Assembly: GCF_000760695.4 (NCBI RefSeq)
Contig: NZ_JHEG04000001.1
Coordinates: forward strand, 9,000,935-9,064,934
Direction: 5' to 3'
DNA from: Tolypothrix bouteillei VB521301
GTDB taxonomy: Bacteria; Cyanobacteriota; Cyanobacteriia; Cyanobacteriales; Nostocaceae
DNA: 64,000 nucleotides
The translations under genes and the position numbers were made by a program. Every line of letters begins with the position of its first letter. Position 1 is the first letter of the stretch. The notes under the pieces were generated by a model. The model did not search any database. It worked only from the letters and a program-made list of their open reading frames with translations, and was not told where the DNA came from. Below, piece by piece: positions 1 through 9,825 of this stretch.

Positions 1-59
1 TTACATTTTTTGTAAATTTATTTAAAAAAAATTTACAACTTAACTATGTAAATAAAGAA

Positions 60-3000
60 TTGCAAACTAAACTAAAAGAGAGCTTACTCCGAGAGCAGAG
101 ACTACAAAAACAAGTAGAAATTATCGATTTAGTGCAAGAAGCAATCATCATTCGAGATGGAGATGGTATGATTACTTTTTGGAATTGTGGCGCTGAAAAA
201 ATATATGGATTTTCTCAACAAGAAGCTGTAGGAAAAGAGTTTTCTTCGCTACTTAAAGTACGCTTTCCTAAACCATTACCGGAATTGCATAACTGCTTAT
301 TTGAATGCGGGAAATGGGAAGGAGAACTTATTCACAGTCAAAAGAATGGAACCGAAATTCTTGTTGCCAGCTATTGGGTATTACAACAAAACAATCGGGG
401 AGAAACAGAAATTGTAGAAATCAATAGAAATATCACAAAGTACAAGCAAACTGAAGAAGCCCTACTGACGGCAGGTATCCGTTTGGCAGGTATTTTGGAT
501 AATGCTTCAGATGCAATTCTTTCAGTAGAATCTTCGCACAAGATTGTACTTTTTAGTAAAGAAGCCGAAAAAGTTTTTGGCTACACAACTTCAGAAATTT
601 TGGGACAAACACTTGATTTGCTAATTCCAAAACATTTACCAAATGGAGATTCCCAGTACCTCTTTACCTCTTACAACTCCAACACAGCCAATAGGAATTT
701 AGGAGAACGTCGGGAGATGACAGGTTGTCGGAAAAATGGAGCATTCTTCCCCATTGAAGTATCGATTTCTCCATTAGAATTAGTTAGCAGTAACGCATTT
801 ACCGTGATTTTACGGGATTTAACAGAGCTGAAAGCAACTGAAGCTGCTTTGCGGAGAACTGAAGCGCAGTTTCAAGCTTTTATGAATCACATTCCCCCTT
901 TATCTTGGATTACCGATGGTGAAGGTCAGTTAGTTTATTGCAACAAAAGTTTTGAACGTTGGTATCAGCGCTCAACGTGGGAAATTATTGGTAAAACAAT
1001 TTTTGATTTTAATCCGCCTCATCTTGCCCAACAACACCTCGAACATATCCAACATGTTTTACAAACAGGACAAGTTCTGGAAGTGAATGAGTCTGCTATG
1101 TCTTCAGATGGGACGCTGAGTGAGTTTTTGGTTTATAAGTTTCCCATGTTTGATATAGACGAACAACTTTTGGTAGGAGGTGTAGCAGTTGACATAACCG
1201 AACGCAAACAAGCAGAAGCAGATCTTCAGATAAGAAATCAAGAATTACTAACCCTGTATAAACTTTCTGAAGTTGCATTACGGACTAATTCTTTGAAACT
1301 AGCTGCTCAAGATGCTGTAACCGAAATTAGTCATGCAACTGGATTTCCTAAAGTTACAATTGAACTTTACGATCCAGCAAGTCAAATGATGCGCTTTGTT
1401 GGAACAACGGGAGTTGCTTCACTAGCTGCTTGCGATACATTAGAAGTTCCTGTAGAACGGACTCTTTCTGGAACAGTTGTTCTGACGGGAAAACCTATGA
1501 TTAAAATTTTTAACTCTCATGAAATAGAGTCTTCCCAAATTAGAATATATGATTCGCATCAAACAATCGGTCAACTTAATATTCGGACTTTTGTCTGTCA
1601 ACCAATGATTGTCAATCAACAAGTCATTGGTGTACTGACCTTAGCGCATCCCGAACGAGTACAGCTAGACGCTTCATTTCTCAGATTACTAACTAGTTTA
1701 GCTAACTTTGTTGCCTCTTTAGTAGAAAGGAAGCAAGCGGAAATTGCTTTACATGAAAGTGAAGAACTTTACCGCCAAATGTTTCAGACTAACTTGGCAA
1801 TTAAATTGCTTATTGAGCGCGATACGGGAGTCATTGTTGATGCCAATCCAGCTGCTTGTCGTTTCTACGGTTATAGCTTAAAACATCTCAAACAAATGAT
1901 GATTACAGACATCAATGTTTTACCTGCCGAACAGGTGTTTTCTCTCATGCAGCAATATCTATTCAATCAACAAAGTTACTTTCAGTTTCGCCACAAACTT
2001 GCTAGTGGAGAAATTCGAGATGTGGAAATTTACTCTTGCCCGGTGACACGTCAAGGAAAAACACTACTTTACTCGGTTGTTCATGATATAAGTGCATTGA
2101 AGCAGGCAAAAAGAGACTTGGAACAAGCTAATTTTAAACTCAATAGCTGGGTGGAGGAATTGGAAATACGCAATCGCGAAATTGCTTTACTGAGTCAATT
2201 AAGCGATATTCTCCAGGCGTGTTTGTCTATTGATGAAGCACATCAAGCTTTAGCTCGATTAGTTCAACCTTTATTTCCTGATGTATCGGGTGCCGTGTTT
2301 GTACTTAACAATTCAGAAAACTTACTCGAAGCGGTAGCAACTTGGGGAGAAGTCAATGAAACGACAGAGTTGGTATTTGCACCGGGAAAATGTTGGGGGC
2401 TTCGTAGAGGGCGATCGCATTTAGCAGATAGGACTACAGAAAGTATACTCTGTCAGCATAGAAAAAAAGATTGTTGCGAATCTTCCACTTCTATTGAATC
2501 ACTCTGCATCCCCATGATGGCTCAGGGAGAAGCCTTAGGAGTCTTGTATTTGAGTTCAAATCAACCAGACAAACTTACAGAAGCGAAGCAGCAATTTGCT
2601 ATAACAGCTGCCGAACACATTGCCTTGGGACTGGCAAACCTGCAATTGCATGAAGCTCTTCAGCAACAAAGCATCCGCGATCCTCTAACTGGATTATTCA
2701 ATCGCCGTTATTTAGAAGAATCCTTAGAGCGGGAAATTAGCCGCGCCGATCGCAAACAGCAATCTGTAGGAATTATCATGCTGGATATAGACAATTTCAA
2801 ACGTTTTAACGATACTTTTGGACAAAACTCTGGTGATAACGTGTTGCAAGAGTTAGCTAAGTTTTTAGAAAAAAATATTCGAGGGGGTGATATTGCCTGT
2901 CGTTATGGAGGTGAAGAAATAGTCTTAATTCTACCGGAAGCATCTTTAGACGCAACTAAAAAACGAGCCGAGCAAATACGAGAAGATGTCAAGCACCTTT

Positions 3001-3179
3001 ATTGCCACAACCGCTACCATTCTCTCACTACGATCACCATATCCTTGGGAGTCGCCGTTTTTCCAGACGACGGTTTGACAGGAGAAGCAATAATTGCTGC
3101 TGCTAATACAGCTTTATATCATGCTAAACAAGAAGGTCGCGATCGGGTAGTTACAGCTACAGATCTGAGTGTTGACTAG
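60..3179 (+). CDS. Multi-PAS/GAF diguanylate cyclase (GGDEF)
   Basis: Sensor enzyme predicted to make cyclic di-GMP from two GTP. Domains in order: PAS (about 20-130), PAS (140-260), PAS (268-385), GAF (400-550), PAS (560-680), a short coiled coil, a second GAF (715-860) carrying the CWGLRRGRSH stretch, and a C-terminal GGDEF domain (870-1035) with signature RYGGEE (GGEE at 950-953). An RxxD inhibitory site (RGGD, 941-944) lies five residues before the signature, so product inhibition is likely. The annotated start is TTG at 60, but the frame stays open to the window edge with no in-frame ATG, so the true N-terminus may lie upstream. The GAF-GGDEF half closely resembles the next gene. No membrane segment seen. 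Confidence 0.9.
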   Translation: MQTKLKESLLREQRLQKQVEIIDLVQEAIIIRDGDGMITFWNCGAEKIYGFSQQEAVGKEFSSLLKVRFPKPLPELHNCLFECGKWEGELIHSQKNGTEILVASYWVLQQNNRGETEIVEINRNITKYKQTEEALLTAGIRLAGILDNASDAILSVESSHKIVLFSKEAEKVFGYTTSEILGQTLDLLIPKHLPNGDSQYLFTSYNSNTANRNLGERREMTGCRKNGAFFPIEVSISPLELVSSNAFTVILRDLTELKATEAALRRTEAQFQAFMNHIPPLSWITDGEGQLVYCNKSFERWYQRSTWEIIGKTIFDFNPPHLAQQHLEHIQHVLQTGQVLEVNESAMSSDGTLSEFLVYKFPMFDIDEQLLVGGVAVDITERKQAEADLQIRNQELLTLYKLSEVALRTNSLKLAAQDAVTEISHATGFPKVTIELYDPASQMMRFVGTTGVASLAACDTLEVPVERTLSGTVVLTGKPMIKIFNSHEIESSQIRIYDSHQTIGQLNIRTFVCQPMIVNQQVIGVLTLAHPERVQLDASFLRLLTSLANFVASLVERKQAEIALHESEELYRQMFQTNLAIKLLIERDTGVIVDANPAACRFYGYSLKHLKQMMITDINVLPAEQVFSLMQQYLFNQQSYFQFRHKLASGEIRDVEIYSCPVTRQGKTLLYSVVHDISALKQAKRDLEQANFKLNSWVEELEIRNREIALLSQLSDILQACLSIDEAHQALARLVQPLFPDVSGAVFVLNNSENLLEAVATWGEVNETTELVFAPGKCWGLRRGRSHLADRTTESILCQHRKKDCCESSTSIESLCIPMMAQGEALGVLYLSSNQPDKLTEAKQQFAITAAEHIALGLANLQLHEALQQQSIRDPLTGLFNRRYLEESLEREISRADRKQQSVGIIMLDIDNFKRFNDTFGQNSGDNVLQELAKFLEKNIRGGDIACRYGGEEIVLILPEASLDATKKRAEQIREDVKHLYCHNRYHSLTTITISLGVAVFPDDGLTGEAIIAAANTALYHAKQEGRDRVVTATDLSVD

Positions 3180-3186
3180 TAATCAG

Positions 3187-3221
3187 TGACAAATGACAAA
3201 TGACAAATGACAAATGACAAA
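3187..3221 (+). repeat. Heptanucleotide tandem repeat, five TGACAAA units
   Basis: Five consecutive perfect copies of TGACAAA, the short tandem heptamer type (STRR) typical of filamentous cyanobacteria. The array contains ATG triplets at 3193, 3200, 3207 and 3214, one every 7 bases. Only the one at 3207 is in frame with the downstream cyclase, so the array supplies both leader and start codon and leaves no ordinary ribosome-binding site. Confidence 0.9.
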
Positions 3222-5258
3222 TCAAGGGAAGAATTACAAAAAGAGATCGAAGAACTGAGTTCGCGCCTTGAACTTGCTGAAGAAACTTTGCGGGCTATCT
3301 GTCACGGAGAGGCAGACGCTTTAGTGGTTTCGGGAAGTCAAGGCGAACAGATTTTTACTTTACAAAATAATGATTCTCTTTATAGAATTTTACTAGAAGA
3401 GATGAAAGAAGGGGCAGCTACACTAACAGATGATGGATTTATTCTTTACTGTAATAGAAGTTTAGCACGTTTGGTAAAACGATCTATAAAAAAAGTTATT
3501 GGTTCCGGCTTTAACGAGTATATTGCACCCGAGCAAAAGCCGGGATTTCAAATGTTGCTACAGCAAGAAAGAAAACATTCTCAAGGAGAATTTAACCTAA
3601 TTGCTAACGATTTAACCACCGTCCCTATCCACGTGGATATTTATTTATTGACAATGAATAATGTCAAAATCACCTCCTTGATTGTCACAGATTTGACAGA
3701 AAAAAACCGGAATGAAGAAATTATTATTGCTGAAAAGCTTGCTCGTTCCATTGTCGAACAAGCAGCTGAAGCCATCGTTGTTTGTGATGAAAACGGACAG
3801 ATTATTCGTGCAAGTATAGCAGCGCATCAGCTTTGCGGACAAAATCTTTTATTCCAACCCTTTGATGTTATTTTTCCATTACAACTTTATCAGAGTAACT
3901 GGGAAACGCGATCTTCAGAAAAATTAGACGCTACAAAAATTGGAACAGAAAATAATTGGGAAACCAAAAAAAGCTTTTCTGTTCTAACTGTTCTTAAGGG
4001 AGAAAGTTTTCAAGGCGTTGAAGTCTTTTTCCAACAAAAAGGAGGACAGCAATTTAATTTACTACTCAATGCGCGGTTGCTCTCCAACCCAGAAAGCAGT
4101 TTGAAGGGCTGCATTTTAACGCTTACAGATATTACTATTCGCAAACAAGCAGAACTCGAATTACAACGGGCAAAAGCCGATTTAGAAACACGAGTGGCAG
4201 AACGTACAGTCCAACTTCAACAGTTGAATGCAGAACTGACTAATTGGGTAAAGGAATTGGAGCAGCGCAATCATGAAATTATTCTGATGGGTAAGTTGAG
4301 CGATATGCTACAAGCTTGTTTGACTGTTGACGAAGCATATTACACTTTATCTCGATTAATTCAATCGTTATTTCCCAATATGGCGGGAGGTGTGTTTTTG
4401 ATAAATGCCTCAAAAAACCTAGTAGAGGCTGTTACCACCTGGAGTGATGAAACCCTTGTAAGTCAAAAAATCTTTACTCCAAGAGAATGTTGGGGATTGC
4501 GACGCGGACGTACACACTTATTTGCAGTTGATGCTTGCAGTTTGGAGTGCAAGCATATCATTCCAAATGCTCTTTTCACAGACACTTTGTGTGTTCCCAT
4601 GATGGCACAGGGAAAGGCGATGGGTGTACTGCATTTAAGTTCTCATGTGCCAGGACAGCTAACCACAGCAAAAAAACAGTTAGCAGTTACAGTTGCCGAA
4701 CACATCGCATTGGCGTTGGCAAACTTAAAGCTTCATGAAACGATTCAGGAGCAAAATATTCGCGATCCTCTAACGGGATTGTTTAATCGTCGCTATTTAG
4801 AAGAGTCTTTAGAACGAGAGATTCAACGAGCCAAACGCAAGCAGTTTTGTTTGGGCGTGATGATGCTTGACGTTGACTACTTCAAACGATTTAACGATAC
4901 ATTCAGTCATGAAGCTGGGGATATGGTTCTACGAGAGTTAGGGAGATTTTTAAAGAAACAGGTACGCTTATCCGAAATCGCTTGTCGCTATGGTGGTGAG
5001 GAGATGACCTTAATTCTGCCGGAAACATCTTTAGAAGTAGCGCTTGAGCGAGCCGAACAAATCCGGAAAGGTGTAAAGCTTCTCAAGTTGCAAAACCGCA
5101 ATCAAAACCTTGGCACTATGACTTTGTCTGTGGGAGTTGCGTGTTTCCCCGAACACGGTTTGACCGCAGAATCAGTTATCCATGCAGCTGATGAAGCTTT
5201 GTATCGTGCCAAAAAAGAAGGGCGCGATCGGGTTGTTTGTTCTGAAAGTCGGGAATAG
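3207..5258 (+). CDS. PAS/GAF diguanylate cyclase (GGDEF), paralogue of the upstream gene
   Basis: Predicted cytoplasmic c-di-GMP synthase of 683 residues. N-terminal helical segment (1-55), PAS (60-175), second PAS-like region (180-325), coiled coil (325-365), GAF (385-525) with CWGLRRGRTH, then GGDEF (530-680) with RYGGEE (GGEE at 596-599). The inhibitory-site position reads RLSE instead of RxxD, so feedback inhibition may be lost, unlike in its neighbour. From the coiled coil on it is strongly similar to the preceding gene, suggesting local duplication followed by exchange of sensor domains. The start ATG lies inside a heptamer repeat; upstream in-frame reading hits TGA at 3201. The gene starts 27 bases after the preceding stop, so co-transcription is likely. 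Confidence 0.9.
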   Translation: MTNDKSREELQKEIEELSSRLELAEETLRAICHGEADALVVSGSQGEQIFTLQNNDSLYRILLEEMKEGAATLTDDGFILYCNRSLARLVKRSIKKVIGSGFNEYIAPEQKPGFQMLLQQERKHSQGEFNLIANDLTTVPIHVDIYLLTMNNVKITSLIVTDLTEKNRNEEIIIAEKLARSIVEQAAEAIVVCDENGQIIRASIAAHQLCGQNLLFQPFDVIFPLQLYQSNWETRSSEKLDATKIGTENNWETKKSFSVLTVLKGESFQGVEVFFQQKGGQQFNLLLNARLLSNPESSLKGCILTLTDITIRKQAELELQRAKADLETRVAERTVQLQQLNAELTNWVKELEQRNHEIILMGKLSDMLQACLTVDEAYYTLSRLIQSLFPNMAGGVFLINASKNLVEAVTTWSDETLVSQKIFTPRECWGLRRGRTHLFAVDACSLECKHIIPNALFTDTLCVPMMAQGKAMGVLHLSSHVPGQLTTAKKQLAVTVAEHIALALANLKLHETIQEQNIRDPLTGLFNRRYLEESLEREIQRAKRKQFCLGVMMLDVDYFKRFNDTFSHEAGDMVLRELGRFLKKQVRLSEIACRYGGEEMTLILPETSLEVALERAEQIRKGVKLLKLQNRNQNLGTMTLSVGVACFPEHGLTAESVIHAADEALYRAKKEGRDRVVCSESRE

Positions 5259-5672
5259 GGATAGGGGAAGGTGGAGCTACCTCTAGGAGTTCAAAAATTC
5301 AATACGATTCCTGCTGTGAATTCTGTTTAATTTATAGAACTTTACAATCTTTGGGTAAAATTCCCTATCTGTTTTTTAGAAATTGGGTAGATTAACCATT
5401 GGTTTTTCAAATCACTTCATTGTATCGTCAATTTTTAAGAAGATTTAATTATCATCCCAATTCTTCTCATTCAGCTTTTGTTTGGCAGGAATTGTCATGA
5501 TTTTACGATCGAAAGTGTTAATTTTGCAATCTCTGGTCCGATCGCCTTGAAATTGAGTTTTTTTGATACATATAAATAAAACATGATGCAGGAGTAAATA
5601 AACTCTCCACATAACTAATTAATTGATGATGTATTATCAAACTTAAATCTCCTAAAAATATAGAAGGTCGTT
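5259..5672. other. Intergenic region, no gene seen
   Basis: About 410 bases, AT-rich, with stops in all frames and no recognised RNA. It presumably holds the 3' end of the cyclase transcript and the promoter of the DUF1816 gene. No terminator hairpin with a U-run was obvious. Confidence 0.5.
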
Positions 5673-5918
5673 ATGTACTCAACTGAAATGATACCAGAAC
5701 CGTTGGAATTAGCTTGGTGGATCGAGATTATTACTGTATTTCCGCGTTGTAGTTATTTCTTTGGCCCTTTTATGAGTGCCGAGGAAGCAAATAGATTGCA
5801 AGCTGGCTACATCGAAGACTTAGAACAAGAAGGCTCGCAAGTGATGTTTGCCCAGGTTAAATGGTGCCAGCCTCAAGTATTAACTACTCTTGAGTATCAA
5901 GTATTGAGTAAAGAGTAA
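5673..5918 (+). CDS. DUF1816 domain protein
   Basis: An 81-residue protein with the cyanobacterial DUF1816 pattern: an AWWIEI start, a CSYFFGPF core, then a helix rich in Glu and Ala (SAEEANRLQAGYIEDL). Family members occur in cyanobacteria and some are linked to phycobilisome-type linker modules, but no reaction is established. AAGG lies 5 bases before the ATG. The 3' end overlaps the converging GGDEF remnant on the other strand. Function unknown. Confidence 0.75.
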   Translation: MYSTEMIPEPLELAWWIEIITVFPRCSYFFGPFMSAEEANRLQAGYIEDLEQEGSQVMFAQVKWCQPQVLTTLEYQVLSKE

Positions 5919-6165
5919 GCAATACAAACGCGATCGCGACCTTCTTGGTATGATACAACACAGTATTTGTAGCTTTTATTACAGCCTCTCCTGCCAAACT
6001 GCCTTCTGGATAGCAAGCAACTAACGATAAGGATATGGCACCCAAACTTTGGTTGTGATGTTGCATAATGAAACGCTTAACACCCTCTCGAATTAATTCA
6101 GCACTTTCTAGAGTTGTTGCTAAAGAAGCTAATGAGACCATTAACATCATGCTTAACAGCTTCAT
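5910..6165 (-). pseudogene. Decayed C-terminal fragment of a GGDEF diguanylate cyclase
   Basis: Minus-strand reading gives residues matching the last third of the neighbouring GGDEF domains: LIREGVK, SLVACYPEGSLAGEAV, VLYHTKK. The conserved EGRDRV ending appears only after a one-base frame change near 5935 (reading shifts from KKVAIA to EGRDRVCIAYS). The first two-thirds of the domain, including the GGEEF signature, is missing. I infer a dead third copy of the local cyclase family, in inverted orientation. It is too degraded to be functional. Confidence 0.75.
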
Positions 6166-6403
6166 GCCGCTTTAAGTTTGCTATTGCCATAAAATGTGTT
6201 TGGCTGTTGTTACAGCAAACTGCTGTTTGGAGCGCAAATAGGATTGATATATATCGTAAAGGTTGCAGAAAATTTTAGAAGTCATAAAATTAATATTTTT
6301 TAACAAAAATACATTTTACCGAAAAATTAACACACCCCTCACGCTTTTCTCACTTTTGTAAAGTAACCTATAGAAATAGGGTTTAAATAACAGATATCAG
6401 CCC

Positions 6404-6429
6404 AAAAACCATGCATTTGCATGGTTTTT
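6404..6429 (+). terminator. Perfect 12-bp hairpin followed by U-rich tract
   Basis: Inverted repeat AAAAACCATGCA / TGCATGGTTTTT with a 2-base centre, followed by TTTTTC. It lies about 105 bases before the TPR gene. As RNA on the plus strand it forms a terminator-like hairpin in the leader, so it could attenuate that gene or end a short leader transcript. The left arm begins with A5, so it could also act on the minus strand. Confidence 0.5.
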
Positions 6430-6532
6430 CTTGTAAGTCTAAGTTTTAAATTCATTGATTGGGCTTATATAGATCGTTAATTTTAAATTTTAAAATTTGA
6501 CTTCTCTCTATTGCCTGTTAAGGATGAGAAAT

Positions 6533-7579
6533 ATGGATAACTTCTTGATAAAGTTGAAAAAACAAAAATATTATCAACCCTATCTCGATTTGATAGAAAT
6601 TTTACTAGTTAACTCTAATAGTAAAAGGTGTGATATTTTATCAAACAGCCAAGATTTAATTAATACAAATTTAATACAGATCGTATTAGATAAAATATAT
6701 TTCCTTAGAAAGAATCAGAAAACAAATGAATTGAAGAGTTTAATAGAACTCGCCAATCAGTTATTGGGGTTGTATGCCGACCGACCACTAGAAGGGATAT
6801 CATTAAAATTTACTCTTGGAAATGTTTATTTTGATATGGGGCAGTTTTATGAGGCAAGAGATTGCTATCAGCAATCTTTAGAAATTTTTAGAATGATTGG
6901 AGATCGAATAGGGGAAGCAAATGTGCTAGCACTGATAGGTGATACATTTTATCAACAAGATGGGTTTTATCTAGCACTGAAGTACTATAAACAAGCTCAA
7001 ACCATCTTCTTAACAATGGATGTTCAAAAAAGTGAAATACCAGTTCTTTATCAAATGCTCTTGTCCCACTATTTCCTGGGTGAATATGCTCAAGCAATGG
7101 AGATTGGTGGTCGATGTTTAGAAATTGCTAAAGACTTGGGATGGCGCTTTTTGGAGGCTCACCTGTTGCACCGTCAAGGAATTCATTATCAAGTTATGAA
7201 CAATCACCTAGAAGCAGCAATGTACTACAAAAAGAGTTGGTTGATTGCAAAAGAAATAGGTGCAGATGAGTTACAAATTCAAAATATGAGGAATCTTGGA
7301 GATTTATATTTAGCTAAATATTTTATTGAAGATGCGTTACAGATTTACCAAGAGAGTTTAAAAATTGCCCGTCAGCTAAGCAGCCGGATAGAAGAAGCTC
7401 GTTGCCTGGAATCTTTAGCAAAAGCTTTCTTTTATATGGGAGATTTAAAAAGGGCATATGGCTCCAGTCAACTGAGTTTGCAAATTAAACAAAATGTTGG
7501 TATATCTTTCATGCAAAAAACTGTTAATTTTATAGAGCGTGAGTATTTTTTGCAAGATTACTGTGACGATTTCTTTTAG
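6533..7579 (+). CDS. Tetratricopeptide repeat (TPR) protein
   Basis: About 348 residues with at least five TPR-like units between about residues 85 and 335 (for example YFDMGQFYEARDCYQQSLEI and LYLAKYFIEDALQIYQESLKI). Such repeats form a superhelical scaffold for protein binding, often with signalling partners. No signal peptide or catalytic domain is visible. The start at 6533 is chosen because AAGGA lies 8 bases upstream; in-frame TTG (6497) and ATG (6524) codons are alternatives. A terminator-like hairpin in the leader may regulate it. The partner is unknown; the surrounding signalling genes make a regulatory role plausible. Confidence 0.8.
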   Translation: MDNFLIKLKKQKYYQPYLDLIEILLVNSNSKRCDILSNSQDLINTNLIQIVLDKIYFLRKNQKTNELKSLIELANQLLGLYADRPLEGISLKFTLGNVYFDMGQFYEARDCYQQSLEIFRMIGDRIGEANVLALIGDTFYQQDGFYLALKYYKQAQTIFLTMDVQKSEIPVLYQMLLSHYFLGEYAQAMEIGGRCLEIAKDLGWRFLEAHLLHRQGIHYQVMNNHLEAAMYYKKSWLIAKEIGADELQIQNMRNLGDLYLAKYFIEDALQIYQESLKIARQLSSRIEEARCLESLAKAFFYMGDLKRAYGSSQLSLQIKQNVGISFMQKTVNFIEREYFLQDYCDDFF

Positions 7580-7645
7580 GAGCAAACAGCGCCATATGAT
7601 ATTGTTGCCGATAGCAATGACCTAAAGAGTTATCTGTTGAATTGT

Positions 7646-8020
7646 TTAGGTAGAACTTAGTAATTCAGTCACTCGATCTGCCAGCGTTAAAGCATCGAAA
7701 GGTTTGGCAATAACTCCTGCGATACCTAGTTGAGCAAATTGCTCTCGATCGACAGGCTGCATTTTTGCAGTCAGTAAAATGACTGGAATAGATTGAGTAG
7801 CAGGGTTTTGCTGTAAATGACGAAATAGAGTAATACCATCCATTTCAGGCATCATGACGTCTAGTAAAATAGCATAGGGTTGTTCCGTTTCAGCTTTCAC
7901 CAAACCTTCGTTTGCCGTTCCTGCGGTTAATACTTCCCAATCACCCATGACTTCTAAACAAGTTTGAATGACTTCGCGGAGACGTTCTTCGTCGTCTATG
8001 AGTAGAATTCGCCTGGGCAT
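7646..8020 (-). CDS. Single-domain response regulator (CheY-like receiver)
   Basis: A 124-residue stand-alone receiver. The acidic pocket is DDEE near residues 9-12, the phosphoacceptor Asp54 lies in ILLDVMMPEMDG, and the conserved Lys is in AKPFDA. It has no output domain, so it works by protein interaction or phosphotransfer. It lies 29 bases downstream of the PAS histidine kinase on the same strand, so the two probably form an operon and a kinase-regulator pair. It ends convergently with the TPR gene. Confidence 0.88.
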   Translation of the reverse strand: MPRRILLIDDEERLREVIQTCLEVMGDWEVLTAGTANEGLVKAETEQPYAILLDVMMPEMDGITLFRHLQQNPATQSIPVILLTAKMQPVDREQFAQLGIAGVIAKPFDALTLADRVTELLSST

Positions 8021-8049
8021 AATTTACATACGCTTCTTAGTGTTTGTAC

Positions 8050-9825
8050 TTAGCATAATATAGGACTAGTATTTGATTTTTGTAGAAGGGGTAAAGTAAA
8101 GTAAAATATGCTTCCTTGTCCTAAGGTGCTTTCTGCCCAGATATGTCCGCCATGCTGCTGCACAATAGTATGGCAAATAGCTAATCCCAATCCCGTTCCT
8201 CCCTTCGTGCGAGCATCTGAAGCATCGACTTGCTGAAACCGCCTAAAGATAGTTTCTAGCTTATCTGCTGGAATACCTCTACCTTGGTCTTTAATTTGAA
8301 ATACAACTTGAGGAATGTTAGGTGTTAGATTTTGGGAGAGTTTTGCACTCAGTTCAACTGTGGTTTGAGGTGGCGAAAACTTAATGGCATTACTTAGCAG
8401 ATTGACAAGAGTCTGAATTATACGATCCCAATCAGCCCATATTTGAACTGATAGTGGAGAAACAACAAGCACAATTTTTGCTTCCTCCGCAAGGGATTGT
8501 ACTGATTCCACTGCTTGCTCCATGAGAGTTGCAGCATTACATAAGGTTTTATTGAGGCAGACTTTACCTGACTCAAGCCGTTCTAAATCGAGAATGTCAT
8601 TAACTAAACGAGTCAAGCGTTCAGTCTCAGCTTTTGCAATGTCTAACATTCGTTGTGCCTTTTGCGGTAAATTGTTAAGCCGTCCAGAAGCAAGCAATCC
8701 TAAAGAACCTTGGATAGAAGCTAGTGGAGTTCGCAATTCATGGCTAACTATTGAGATGAACTCGTTCTTCATTTTCTCGACTCGTTTGCGCTCGCTAATA
8801 TCGCGCCCTTCCGGAATGAGTAGAACGATCTTTCCCGTCGGATCTTTCACGGGCTTGAGGGAAAAGTCAATCGTCACAACAATTTCTCCTCGTCCCAAAA
8901 CTTCCACTTCATAGCGTACAAATTCACCTGTTGCAGCACGAGCGATCGCGTCTTTTAACTGATTTTGAATTTCTGATGAAATCGTCCACCATCTTGCTTC
9001 CCAAAAGGGCCGACCTACAATATCTGCATGGTTGATGCCACCAAAATCTAGCGCTGTTTGATTTGCTTCCAAAAGAGTACCATCCGGCTTGAGCAAACCG
9101 ATAAATTGAAAGGTTTGGTCAAAGATCGCTCGAAATCGTCTTTCGCTTTCGCGCAAAGCTTCTTCTGCCTGTTTGCGCTGAGTAATATCTTGGATTTGAG
9201 CAATAAAGTAAAGTGGTTGACCGTCAGGATCGCGAACCAGCGATCCACTTAACAAAATCCAGACTACGTGCCCTTGCTTGTGGAAATATCGTTTTTCCAT
9301 CTCATAGTAACGAATTTCATCACCAAGCATTTGGTGCATATAATCCAAATCGGTATCTAAGTCTTCAGGATGGGTAATTGCCTGAAAGGTTGTGGTTAGC
9401 AATTCGGATTCTGAGTAGCCCACAATTTCACATAAAGAACGGTTAACCCGCAGCCAACGTCCATTCGTTGCGACTATTGCCATCCCAATACCCGCATTCT
9501 CAAAAGCACTACGGAACCGTTCTTCGCTTTCTTGCAACAAACCTTTTGTCCGTTTGCGTTCGCTCAGTTCTCTTTGCAGTTGCTCGTTGGTCTGTTGTAA
9601 TTGGGCGAATCGTAATGCCAGTTCCGCTTGCTGACACTTAATTTGGCGATTTAAAAGATAGTATATGAAACACAAAAACACCAGGCTGAGGCTGAAACTT
9701 GCTAACAAAATGATACAAAAAGTATGTGTTTGAATAACATATTCCTTAATGCTGACAAATAGTGCTAGCTGTATGTAATGGTAGCTCCAAGTATTTGAGA
9801 GAGTTAGCATAACTTGTGCTGACAA
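8050..9825 (-). CDS. PAS-domain sensor histidine kinase
   Basis: 591 residues. One hydrophobic membrane helix (about 35-58), a coiled coil (60-100), PAS with PAC (about 100-220), PAS (225-350), HisKA with VSHELRTP (phosphoacceptor His362), then HATPase_c with NLLSNAIKFSPP, DQGRGIP and GTGLGLAI. It should autophosphorylate and pass phosphate to the adjacent receiver encoded just downstream. The annotated ATG gives 30 unremarkable residues before the membrane helix, so a later start is possible. The single helix suggests membrane attachment with both PAS domains cytoplasmic. Confidence 0.88.
   Translation of the reverse strand: MSAQVMLTLSNTWSYHYIQLALFVSIKEYVIQTHTFCIILLASFSLSLVFLCFIYYLLNRQIKCQQAELALRFAQLQQTNEQLQRELSERKRTKGLLQESEERFRSAFENAGIGMAIVATNGRWLRVNRSLCEIVGYSESELLTTTFQAITHPEDLDTDLDYMHQMLGDEIRYYEMEKRYFHKQGHVVWILLSGSLVRDPDGQPLYFIAQIQDITQRKQAEEALRESERRFRAIFDQTFQFIGLLKPDGTLLEANQTALDFGGINHADIVGRPFWEARWWTISSEIQNQLKDAIARAATGEFVRYEVEVLGRGEIVVTIDFSLKPVKDPTGKIVLLIPEGRDISERKRVEKMKNEFISIVSHELRTPLASIQGSLGLLASGRLNNLPQKAQRMLDIAKAETERLTRLVNDILDLERLESGKVCLNKTLCNAATLMEQAVESVQSLAEEAKIVLVVSPLSVQIWADWDRIIQTLVNLLSNAIKFSPPQTTVELSAKLSQNLTPNIPQVVFQIKDQGRGIPADKLETIFRRFQQVDASDARTKGGTGLGLAICHTIVQQHGGHIWAESTLGQGSIFYFTLPLLQKSNTSPILC

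Noticed and set aside
8522..8914. 130-residue plus-strand frame
   Set aside because: Antisense shadow of the histidine kinase; codon pattern follows the real gene.
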